From the NCBI RefSeq assembly GCF_047663525.1, contig NC_092606.1, forward strand, positions 5,888,501-5,952,500: a stretch of 64,000 nucleotides of DNA, given 5' to 3'. Shown here piece after piece: positions 1-9,370 of the stretch. The translations under genes were made by a program, and so were the position numbers. Source of the DNA: Anas platyrhynchos. Taxonomy: Eukaryota > Chordata > Aves > Anseriformes > Anatidae. Under the pieces are notes generated by a model. It did no database searches. It was given only the letters and a program-made list of their open reading frames with translations, and was not told where the DNA came from. Numbering within the stretch: the first letter of the stretch is position 1; the number at the start of each line of letters is the position of its first letter.

Positions 1-394
1 TGAAGCAGTATTAGCCCATAGCAGCATCAGGAGAAAAAACGGAAGCTTCATTTTATCCCTAGACTCCAAACTAGGCCATCTCTCAAACTTTACCTTAACA
101 TCCCTGGAGAAAAATGCATGTTAGTTAACACCATTTAAGTAACCGAAACTCTGGAATGGAAATACGTTCTGAAGAAAAGCATGGTTATTTGCTTCAAATG
201 CTCTGAAGAGTTGTGAACTTGCTGAATACTGAAGTCCTATAGATACAGACCCACGAACCAGTAGGGTACCAATCCCAGTAGTGTCTATGTGTAATAAACT
301 AAGAATCTTATGCCAGCATAATTGAGACTGTAAGACCTTACTTGGGTTTTCTTGTTTTGTGTACTTTAGAGCAATATTCACCAAAGAAAGAGAG
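1..394. other. Left flank, no gene recognised
   Basis: AT-rich sequence with no coding similarity I can recognise and no splice-bounded open frame. In human the SBDS gene lies beyond TMEM248, but nothing here resembles it. The stretch ends where CR1 ORF1-like sequence begins. Confidence 0.4.
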
Positions 395-1010
395 AAAAGC
401 ATATGTGTGGGCTGCAGACCTACCTGCAAAAGGTGTGCCCAGGTGGAGGACCTCCTGCAGCAGGTGGCTGAGCTGCAGGAGGAGGTGAGAAGGCCGTGTG
501 ACATTAGGGAGGCTGAGATGGAGTTAGATAACTGGTTCCAAGCGCAGCCTGCAGTGGACCCACAGCCAAACAGCCAAAGATTCCCCCACGGGCACATACA
601 GAAGGGAGAGGGGCCAATAATGTGGAAGGATGGAAGCTTGCAGCAGCAAGGACCAGCAGGAGGAAAAGGCTTCCCCCAAAGGCTGAGGTGCCCTTGCAGA
701 ACCGCTTTACTGCTCCACAGACTGAAGGGGAGAGACCCATCACATCAGGAGAGATGCTGGAGCTGAGCAAGGCAGACAGATCTGTTCCCCATATAACAAC
801 CAGCATGGCTAAGAAAAGGCAATGAGAGATAATAGGTGACTCTCTGAGGTATAGAGGCACCCATCTACCAACCTGACACGCTATAGAGGTGTGCTGCTTA
901 CTGGGGGCTTGTATCAGAGATGTCACCAAGAAACTAGCACACCTCATACAGCCCCCTGGCTATTATCTGCTGCTGTTGTTTCATAGGGACACCAGCAATT
1001 TAGCCAGGAG
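395..1010 (+). pseudogene. CR1 ORF1 remnant (zinc-binding-like/coiled coil plus esterase-like block)
   Basis: CR1 ORF1 is known to combine an N-terminal cysteine-rich/coiled-coil part with an SGNH-type esterase domain. Visible here are the cysteine pair (CVGCRPTCKRCAQ, about 395-440), the glutamine/leucine-rich helix, a GDS motif at 835-843 containing the expected nucleophile serine, and downstream CCLLGACIRDV and YYLLLLFH blocks (about 890-985). A stop at about 823 and a frame change break the frame. The catalytic Asp/His region appears deleted. Confidence 0.7.
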
Positions 1011-1029
1011 CAGCCTGATGGCTCCCATG

Positions 1030-3245
1030 GCTGGAGTGTTGGGATGGGAAGATAGAGGCTCTTTAGGAAGGATAGGCAGGGGGAGACGAGCAGGAAGAAT
1101 CACCCTCTGTGTTGGTGACCAGCTGGAGTGTATGGAGCTCTGCGTGGGGATGGATGAGGAGCCACAGAAAGTTGAGGGGCCAGGTTTAAAGGGCAGGCAG
1201 GGACAGGTGGCACTGTAGTGGGGGTCTGCTACAGGCCACCCAACTGGGAAGACCAAGTGGATGAGGCCCCTCTGTAGATGGACAGGAGCAGCCTCACATC
1301 CACAAGCTCTGATCCTCACAGGGGAACTTTAACCACCCCATTATCTGTTGGAGGGACAGCACAGCAGGGCACAAGCAACCTAGGATGTTACACAAGTGTG
1401 TTGATGAAAACTTCCTTCCCCAAGAGATATAGGAGCCAAGGATCAAGGCGATCCAAGGATCGCCTCCTCCAAGCTCAGGAGGAAGTCGGGCAGGAGGCCT
1501 TCATGGATGAACAAGTTACTTCTGGACAAACTCAAGCAGACTAGAGGGAGTGGAAGCAAGGACAGGTAGCCTGGAAGGAATATAGCGAAATTGTCCAGGC
1601 AGCTGGGGATCAAGTCAGGAAAGCCAAAGCCCTGATAGAATTACATCTGGCCAGGGACATCAAGGGTAAGAAAAGCTTCTATAGGTACGTCAGCACTAAA
1701 AGGTTTCTCTAAGGAAATGAGAGACCCGATTACCTGGGATATAGAGAAGGCTGAGGAACTCGATGACTTTTTTGCCTGCCTTCACAAACAAGAGACCACT
1801 GGCACACCACCCAAATTGCAGGAGGCCAAGGCAGGGACTGGGAGAACGAGGAACCACCCTCTGCAGGAAAGAACCAGGCCTGGGACCTGATGAGACGCAA
1901 CTGTGGGCCTTGAGGGAACTGGCAGATGAAGTTGCTAAGCCACTGTCCATGATATTTGAGAAGTTGTGGCAGTCCAGTGACGTTCCCACTGACTGGAAGA
2001 GAGAAACATAACCCTCATTTTTAAAAAGGGAAAAAAGAAGAACTGGGGAAATACAGGCCAGTCAGCCTCACCTTTTGTGCCCAGCAAGATCATGGAGCAG
2101 ATCCTCCTCGAAACCCTCCTAAGGCACATGGAAAACAGGTGATTGGTGAAGCCAACGTGGCTTCACTAAGGGCAGATTGTGCCTGACAAACCTGGAGGCC
2201 TTCTACAAGAGGGTTACAGTGTTGGTGGATAGGGGAAGAGCAACTGACATCATCTACCTGGACTTGTGCAAAGCATTTGACACCGTCCCACAGGATACTG
2301 TCTCTAAATTGGAGATGTGGATTTGATGGATGGACAGCTCGGTTGGTAAGGAACTGGCTGGATTGTTGCACTCAAAGAGCTGTGGTCAATGGCTCAACAT
2401 CCACGTGGAGACCCCTGACCAGCAGTGTTCCTCAGGCATTGGTTCTGGGACTGGTGCTGTTTAACATCTCTGTCAGCGATGTGGACAGGGGAATCGAGTG
2501 CACCCTCAGCAAGTTCATCAGTGACACCAAGCCATGTGGTGTGGTCGACACGCTGGAGGGAAGGGATGCCATCCAGAGGGACCTGGCTGGACAGGCCTGA
2601 GAGGTGGGCCTGTGCAAACGCCATAAAGTTCAACAAGGCCAAGTGCAAGGTCCTGCATCTGGGACGGGACAATCCCAAGCACAAACACAGGCTGGGTGGA
2701 GAACAGATTGAGAGCAGTCCTGAGGAGAAGGACCTGGGGGTGTTGGTGGATGAGAAGCTCAACACGACCTGGTGTGGTGGTCTTTCAGCTCAGAAAGTCA
2801 ACTGTATTCCAGGCTACATCAAAAGCAGCATGGCCAGCAGGGCAAGGGAGGTGATTGTCCCCTCTGTACCCCACCTGCAGTACTGCATTCAGCTCTGGGG
2901 GCCCCAACATAAGAAGGACATGGAGCTGTTGGGACAACTCCAGAGGATGGCCACAAAGATCAGAGGGCTGGAGCACTTCTGTGAAGACAGGTTGAGACAG
3001 CTGGGGTTGTTCAGCCTGGAGAAGAGAAGGGAGACCTTCTAGTGGCCTTCCAGTACTTAAAAGGGGCCTGCAAGAAAGTTGGAGAGGGTCTATTTATAAG
3101 GGCTTGTAGTGATAGGACAAGGAGTAATGGCTTTAAACTGAAAGAGGGTAGATTTAGATTAGATAGAAGGAAGAACCGGAAGAACCTCTTCACTAGGAGG
3201 GTGGTGAGGCACTGGAACAGGTTGCCCAACGGGGCTTTGAGCAAC
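1030..3245 (+). pseudogene. CR1 ORF2 remnant (endonuclease, reverse transcriptase)
   Basis: Homology to CR1 ORF2 continues through several frames. The endonuclease part reads ITLCVGDQLECMELCVGMDE then VGVCYRPPNWEDQVDEA, followed by a hydrophobic LILTG and NFNHPIICWR. RT motif A ([11 protein letters not shown]) is preserved, but the catalytic FADD box is degraded to FISDTK (about 2511-2530). The tail holds QRDLAG, KCKVLHLGRDNPKHKH and the HWNRLPN motif (about 3210-3235). Multiple frameshifts and stops make it non-functional. Confidence 0.82.
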
Positions 3246-3345
3246 CTGGTCTAGTGGGAGGTGTCCCTGCCCATGGCAGTAGGGTTGGAACTAGATGATC
3301 CTTAACGTTCCTTCCAACCCACCCCGTTCTATGGTTCTACGAAGA

Positions 3346-4164
3346 CAAGATGAAAGATCAATTAAGGCAATCAGTGAGATTTTAAAAGCAGTGGTGGAAA
3401 TGTCTGCAGGAAAATCCAGACTCCTGAAAATTAAGGAGGTTACCAAATAACAAGCTGGAAAGAAACAGCAAAAGCCAGAATGAAAAAGGGAAAAATGCAC
3501 ATCACAAAAACTCCTCTGATTTAAGAATGGACACAGAGAACAGTATGAATTTTACTGTGTGGTCTCTCTGACCTTAATCGCAAGTACTAGTTCACTCCTC
3601 ATCATCTTCCCCCGAGTGCACAGCATTAAATTGAAATTGGACTAAGCTAATAAAGTGTCATTTTCAGCTGCCCTTCAGAGATGGATAGAGTCCCAAAGTG
3701 AGAGTTGGTAACAGACTATGGGATTTCTTTTTCTTTCATTATTTGCACTTGCCCAAGGCTGTGCAGAGCCCCAACAGACAGTTAATACAATGCATCTTTT
3801 AACCAAGTTTCACTTTCTAGAAAAAATGTTTACAGAAAGCTGCTCTGCAGCGGAGATGCATATTCTGGGTCTGAGGACTGCAGATGGGAGGCTAAGTAGA
3901 AGCTTTCCAGGTAGTCTCTATGCTGACTGATTCTCTGGCATTCAGCAGGCCAAATGGAAAAAAAAAAATCAAACTTAGCAGTTTTCAATAAGAAAGATTT
4001 TAAAATGGGACTTCACTTCTTAAGTTTTTACTATGAATAAAAGCACAAGTTTGTCCTAAATACAGCACTATTAAAATGTGTATATGTATTTCTTTTTTTC
4101 AAAAAAAATATCTAAAAATGTTCATATCTTTTCTTGCAAGCAAGGAGCAAATGGAAGAAGGTAT
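3346..4164. other. Intergenic or distal TMEM248 3' region
   Basis: AT-rich noncoding sequence between the CR1 3' end and the likely TMEM248 polyadenylation site. I see no gene. Part of it could be an extended TMEM248 3'UTR, because the polyadenylation site is not certain. Confidence 0.4.
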
Positions 4165-4653
4165 CAGGCCACACAAATACACATTTAATTCATGTAGTAG
4201 ATTGGTGGCTCTGGAAATGCAGTATTATATCAAAGGTGCATACTGTTTCAAACACACTGTACATATCATTGGGCAAAAAACAAAGATTCATTGTTTTGTT
4301 TGAGACATTTGCAAAGGCATCTTAACCTGCCCAGATGCAGCTAGACAAAAATATCTTGCTCTGACTATATGTAGCCATATCACTAAACATATCTACACAA
4401 ACATTCGGCTATGTCCACAGGTAAAGACTGAAAGTTTCTGGCCGCACTACAATGCGGAACAAGTGCATCATCTGACCTATTCTGAATATACTTTTATAAA
4501 TATGTACAAATCAATTACAGGCACTTGAAATGTCTTTGGTTGGAATAAACCAACATTGCAAGATAATGTATTCACAGAGTGTTAAGACCCATTCTGGGTT
4601 CAGCAGGCAATGATTACGGTTCTCAGTCATTCTCAGTAAAAGAAGAGGATGGA
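4165..4653 (-). other. TMEM248: TMEM248 3'UTR (end uncertain)
   Basis: Noncoding sequence directly after the TMEM248 stop codon in the last exon. An ATTAAA signal on the minus strand (TTTAAT at 4184-4189 on plus) is the nearest usable polyadenylation hexamer, giving a UTR of about 490 bases. A longer UTR reaching toward 3.4 kb cannot be excluded. Confidence 0.45.
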
Positions 4654-4674
4654 TTATGCTTCTGACAAAACAAC
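4654..4674 (-). CDS. TMEM248: TMEM248 last coding exon (7 codons including stop)
   Basis: The acceptor TTTGTTTAG precedes GTT, giving V-V-L-S-E-A-stop, close to the human C-terminus VALAEA. A pyrimidine-rich tract lies just upstream on the minus strand. A second AG 13 nt downstream (exon edge 4661) would give a different ending; see findings. Confidence 0.9.
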   Translation of the reverse strand, partial: VVLSEA

Positions 4675-5369
4675 CTAAACAAAAGAAAAAGAAAACATTT
4701 AATTAAAGTCAAATTCCTAATCCCATAACAGTGATATTACTTATCTCCATGCAGCTGGCATATCTGTCCTTGCCTTTTTCGAAGAACCTTGGAAGTCTAA
4801 CTTGGAAAGGAAATCAAAGCAAGTCTGAAGGTATTTTGTTCTTAGCATAATCAATTTAAAAACAATACAAAACAAAACAGCTTATGTTACAAAAAATCAT
4901 TAAGATCAAAGGGTGCCAACATTCATTTCCTACTTCACAATAAATATATTCATATTTAATCCTTCAAGCAAAGTCCATGTCTCCAATGCATACTGAATAA
5001 TGACTGTTTCAATACCTTTGTGATTGTTTTTTGTAATTCTAATGGCTGCTAATCAGAATTATGTATCATGTTTTATTCAAAATTTTCAGTCTGTTGCGAT
5101 GAAAGGTAAATAAAACCATTCGGTGCTATCTAATCAATGCTTCATACAAAATAGCGAGAATAACAACAGAAGTGTGGCAGAAGAGCTGCATTATAGCACT
5201 TCCTGAACTGCAATAATCCACTTCTGGAGGAGAGAAATCTAACTGAGGACCTACACAGCATATATATGTATTTTGTAGAACCCTTCTTTACTGTCCACGA
5301 TAAAACACCCACATCTCTTTGAAAAGGAATTAAGCCTACATTTCAAGAGATAAGAACTAGTCCGTACTA

Positions 5370-5408
<39 letters not shown>

Positions 5409-8400
5409 TTGCTATGTTTTAACAGAGTCAATATTTTGTTATTACTCAAACTCACCTTTTCAGAGCAGAATTCTGTATTGCTTTGCCTCAGTTTGCTTGG
5501 TCTGCCTTTAATAACTGCATAGCAGAACATTGTAATCACCATCACAAAAAGAAAGTAACTGGTATGCATGAGATGCAGGTTTATTAGAGAGCGATCATCC
5601 TGCACAGAAAATTAAAACCATTTAGTGACAATGCACCAATAGTTGACACTTAATATTAGAGCAATAATTACCAGTTCAGCACAGGAATTACTTCATGAAT
5701 CAACTTTCTCCCCTATTAAAAGATGGCATAGTAATGAAAGGGATTCTTAATTGTGGCACAAAAAGAGCCAAAATGCTCCTTATTTTAAAACTCTGTGCTA
5801 GAGATTTCCCATATACAAGAACTGCCTTTTGTCAAATGATTTCAGAATATGAAGCGTGGTTATTAAAAACTGTGAGGGCCATAGAGATTACATGAACACC
5901 ATCGTGCCCACCAGTGATGAAGCATATCCAACTCTGTTTCAGCCCCTGTGCTGAATATAATAAAAAAGCACTAAATCTGACTATTTTGGGACCCATATTC
6001 AGTTAAACCACATTCATTCAACATAACGTGTAAAAACACCGGGGCACTTACATCTGGAACTATAACAGTTAGTTTGGGATTTAAAGCGTGGTACACTTTT
6101 CCAATTGCTCCTTTGTAACACCAGAAAGGGTTATAATCTTGTGCATATTTTGTATTAGAGTCCCTTGCTGTGGTAAAGATCTTGTACCAAAGTGTGGCAT
6201 TGCTGTACGTTTCAGGAACGCAATGTGGTGGCTGACTGCAGAAAAACAGAAATAATTAGCACCTTAATTGCCATTCTCCGTATTCAGTAAGGCTAACTTT
6301 CAGAACTGAGTCAGGCCCAGTCTCCTCAACAGCAGTATAAAACACAGTTTTACAAAACAGCAAAAAAAAAAAAAAGTCTTCACCAAAAGACTGTATAAAA
6401 AACATATGATTTCTATATGAACATTAAAATTTAACTGAATTTTGTTCCAGTAAGTCAACACCCCACGGCTTAATTAGAAAAATACTGGTTTTCATATGGC
6501 TTCATACAGTCCTGGGAACCTGTCTGATGGTTCTCCAGAGTACACTGAATAGTGTCAGGGAGTCTGGAGGAGACAAAGGGAAACTATTTTGATGAAAGGT
6601 CTGCACCTGCTGGGTTTGGTAGCAAAGCAACGTTCAGCTTATGCTCATCTCTTGGCAGGGAAGAGGATAAGATCCTCAGAGTCAAGTCTTAGCTCTCACA
6701 CAAGGTAGTGAAACTACATTATAGGGTATCTTTCTTAAATATTCACTGATCTCATAGTTCCTACTGAAGTTTAAATCACAGGCTGCATGCTGAAAGGCAG
6801 GCATGCCTAGAGACAAAACATTCACAGAAAAATCTAGCCTTGCTAAAAGACAGCAGAAGTCTCAAGACAGACAGGGTTTTACGGCAGGGAAAGGAAAGCA
6901 GGTACACGATATCCAGTCAACAACAACATTCATCAGATGTGACAACCTCAGAGAAGCAGCTGAGAAATTAATCACCCAACAGCCAGTCTATGAAAGAGTT
7001 TAAAATGCACTTACACTGTGACAGGAAACACGTTGCTGGCTGCTGTCACAGTCATGCAGGTTGTGAATACGACCTGCTCGCAGTGACCATGAAGAACGCA
7101 GTCATCTGAATTCCAGGCAGTCGGCAGGGTGAACGTAATGTTTATCTCCTCGTGGGATTCTCTGCCTTTGAGAAAGAAAGGAGGAAAGAAGGAAAGCTGT
7201 TTTCCAATCACAAAAGTAGCCGAGCAACAATCGCTAGGATAAGGAAAGCGTGCAATTGATTAAGAAGGCAACATTACCCTGGATCTGTACCTTTGAAGTC
7301 ACCCAGCATCTTTATTATCAACAGAGAAAGCAGAAAAAGTTTAAAAAACAACAACAAAAAGCACCAGAAAAATTTGAAAATAACAACTGCTGGTCTCTCT
7401 AATCTCTCCTGCCCCCAAAAGAAGTGGGATTGATCATCAGGCTCCTTTCAGAAACAAATACCTCCCTATTTATAAATGAATTCATGCATGTTCTGAGAAT
7501 TTTATTAGAAAGTACAATCACACTTCTTTAGCCTTTCTCCTGCCAAAGACGTTGTTGAACATCTGCTTTTTCTGAAGCTCACATTTCAAATTGGAGATAT
7601 TTGTGCAGATGAAAAGGTGCTAGCAGATACTGAACTGCAGATTAAGTAGTCTACACTAAATCCACATGGACATATTCATACTGAAAATAAATCCAGGCTA
7701 CTTGAAACGGAACCTGCATTTGATAGCACACAAAGCAGTAACAAAATAATAACATAAAATACAAGAACACAGATTTACAGCTATGGCAAATATCTCCTTA
7801 CAGATCTCTGAGGTTCAAGACACCTTCAGACATGGTTATAAAATGCAACCCTGGTTAAAAGCTAAAATTCCACAAGGTTCTATTGTTAACAATCTGATCT
7901 CATGTCAAAGCTGTCAGGGCAGCCAAATAAGAGGTCTTCATTCCACAGAAATTTAAATCATTTTATTTGTTGCTGTTTGCAGTATTAAAATTTATGTGTG
8001 CATTTTAACTAAACTTTGTATTTTTTAGGCAATACACTACTTGATCTCTAAAGTATATAAGTTAATGCCTTCAAAATGTGAGCAAGTGAAGGGCTCTGTA
8101 CAGGACTTCACTCACAATAAATCTGCTCTAAGCAAAAGATTCATCTCACCAATAATAAAGTTTTCATTTGAATCTGTAGCTGTCATTCTAACTTATAAAA
8201 GTCAAGTCCCACATACCTGAGAGTCCGATTTGGTGTCCAAAAATTGTGGAACTTAGATGTGTGACATTGCGGGAATATCCGCCAAATGGTCTGAGTGGGT
8301 CCAGCGTCAAAGTGATTGTAACAGAGATGTTTATAGGACCAGAGTCCTCAAGAGTCTGTGGAGACTGTGTAGAAGATCTCGCCTGGCCGCTGGTCACGGT

Positions 8401-9354
8401 ACTTTCTGGAGTTGTGGTATCATTGATGAGATGCTTTAGGGTTTCATTCTCAGATATACAGAAGTCCAAATCATTAAACCTCAGGAGGAAAGTATTCCAG
8501 TCCTTCAAACAAACACAAAGATTTAGAGCGGATTAGCAAGTTAACTTCTGGTTGCCACTTTACTACAGCAGCACAGACCTTGCTACGTACTATCCTGCCT
8601 GCAGTTTCAAGCCATTTAACGTAAATTACATGGCTCACGAAGCAAGCACAAACACCACCGTGGCTATCTCAACAATGGGACAAGTTGTTTACAAAAGTCT
8701 GAAGTGTTCAGTCCCAACCACTGCCTGGCCACTGCTGGGCACAGCAGAAGAATACCCTTCTTGAAACTCCAGAAATATACTGGCTTGGTCCACCCTCACT
8801 GCGCTCACGGTACGAGCAGTTTCCACCACGGTTTTCCTCCTTACAGCACGGTAACGCTAGGTAAGAACAGAAGTTTCACAAACAAGCTAGCTGACATCAT
8901 GGAATAATAATAAAAACTAAAAAAAAAAAAAAAAAAGGCTCCTAGCCATGGCAGGGAAAATCCAAGTCAGATGATTTGGCCTCACCCTTAAACTAAAATA
9001 AGACTATTCACACATTCACACCAACAGTCACTTTTCCAGTAAAATCAGTGGCAAGTCTGCTGAAAACAATCTCCCATAAGACTCTCGCACCGCCATAAAA
9101 AGGTTTTCAGGAGGGAAAAAGGAACTCATTAGCTTTGTGCATGCATTTCAAATCAGTATTCCCACTGTTCAACCTGGGAACTTCTTGTACCGTACCTCTG
9201 TCATCTCTGGTGACTTGATCTCCTTGATTTTAAAGAAATAGCCCAGTGTCAGAAAAGCTATTGCCATAGCGCTTACGCTGATCATAAAGACCACAAGCGG
9301 AGGTCGGCTGCTGACGTAAACCTTCAGGTTCTCCAACAGGTTTATGTTGAACAT
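4654..9354 (-). CDS. TMEM248: Transmembrane protein 248, complete coding region (6 coding exons)
   Basis: Joined minus-strand exons are 9354-9196, 8502-8217, 7165-7015, 6235-6052, 5599-5456 and 4674-4654. They total 945 nt, or 314 codons plus TAA, matching the human length. All junctions are AG/GT and in phase. The N-terminus reads MFNINLLENLKVYVSSRP, followed by a hydrophobic membrane segment at about residues 18-41 (VVFMISVSAMAIAFLTLGYF). A large middle region carries several N-glycosylation sequons (NDTT, NISV, NVTH, NITF). A second membrane segment lies at about 271-290 (MHTSYFLFVMVITMFCYAVI), and the tail ends in VVLSEA. The two membrane segments with a glycosylatable loop between them suggest a lumenal/extracellular domain. 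Its molecular function is not established. The start was chosen because it matches the family N-terminus and has A at -3. Confidence 0.96.
5373..5405. repeat. Homopolymer A33 tract
   Basis: 33 consecutive A on plus, U in the TMEM248 pre-mRNA sense, in the last TMEM248 intron about 50 nt downstream of the exon 5456-5599 donor. The length is likely variable and prone to sequencing error. Confidence 0.9.
5456..5599 (-). CDS. TMEM248: TMEM248 coding exon with C-terminal membrane segment
   Basis: 144 nt, residues 261-308. The acceptor TTTCTGTGCAG precedes GATGATCGC and the donor is GAAAAG/GTGAGT. It encodes DDRSLINLHLMHTSYFLF and onward, then the basic KGRPSKLRQSN. Confidence 0.95.
6052..6235 (-). 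CDS. TMEM248: TMEM248 coding exon 4
   Basis: 184 nt. The acceptor TTTTTCTGCAG precedes TCAGCCACCACATTG and the donor is CCAGAT/GTAAGT. It encodes QPPHCVPETYSNATLWYK and the region ending LTVIVPD, including the NAT sequon. Confidence 0.95.
7015..7165 (-). CDS. TMEM248: TMEM248 coding exon 3
   Basis: 151 nt. The acceptor CTCAAAG precedes GCAGAGAATCCC and the donor is CACAGT/GTAAGT. It encodes RESHEEINITFTLPTAW and CVLHGHCEQVVFTTCMTV, with an NIT sequon and cysteines that could form disulfides in the lumenal domain. Confidence 0.95.
8217..8502 (-). CDS. TMEM248: TMEM248 coding exon 2
   Basis: 286 nt. The acceptor TTTGAAG precedes GACTGGAATACT and the donor is TCTCAG/GTATGT. It encodes DWNTFLLRFNDLDFC through GHQIGLSG, with the sequons NDT, NIS and NVT. 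Confidence 0.95.
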
Positions 9355-9370
9355 TATTCTGATTGTTCAC
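9196..9370 (-). CDS. TMEM248: TMEM248 start exon
   Basis: The acceptor CTTTGCAG is followed by 16 nt of 5'UTR and ATG at 9354. The donor is ACAGAG/GTACGG. It encodes residues 1-53, including the first membrane segment. Confidence 0.95.

Larger units (their letters stand above)
395..3345 (+). mobile_element. CR1 LINE, nearly full length, decayed
   Basis: A non-LTR retrotransposon of the CR1 family in plus orientation. Seen in order: an ORF1-like start with a C-x2-C pair and the helix-like stretch VEDLLQQVAELQEEV (about 410-490); an SGNH/esterase-like block with IIGDSLRYRG (829-858); endonuclease-like VGVCYRPPNWEDQVDEA (about 1218-1270); reverse transcriptase motif A as [11 protein letters not shown] (2255-2287); the ORF2 C-terminal region (2600-3240); and a CR1 3' end with TTCCAACCC and TTCTATGGTTCTA (3300-3345). 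Frames shift repeatedly and stops interrupt both ORFs, so it is dead. It is about 2.95 kb against roughly 4.5 kb for a complete element, so internal deletions are likely, notably in late ORF1/early endonuclease. The 5' edge is approximate. Confidence 0.88.
4675..9195 (-). other. TMEM248: TMEM248 introns 2-6
   Basis: Four of the five introns between coding exons exceed 300 bases: 4675-5455, 6236-7014, 7166-8216 and 8503-9195. The fifth, 5600-6051, is about 450 bases. They are AT-rich and noncoding. The only structured elements I see are an A33 tract at 5373-5405, an A13 run near 6362 and an A17 tract near 8920-8937. No interspersed repeat was recognised. Confidence 0.75.

Noticed and set aside
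1-394. SBDS gene at the left edge, expected from human synteny
   Set aside because: No SBDS-like coding sequence is visible on either strand. It may lie outside the window.
5373-5405. A33 tract as the tail of a processed retrocopy or SINE
   Set aside because: The sequence before it shows no gene-like or SINE-like body and no target-site duplication was evident.
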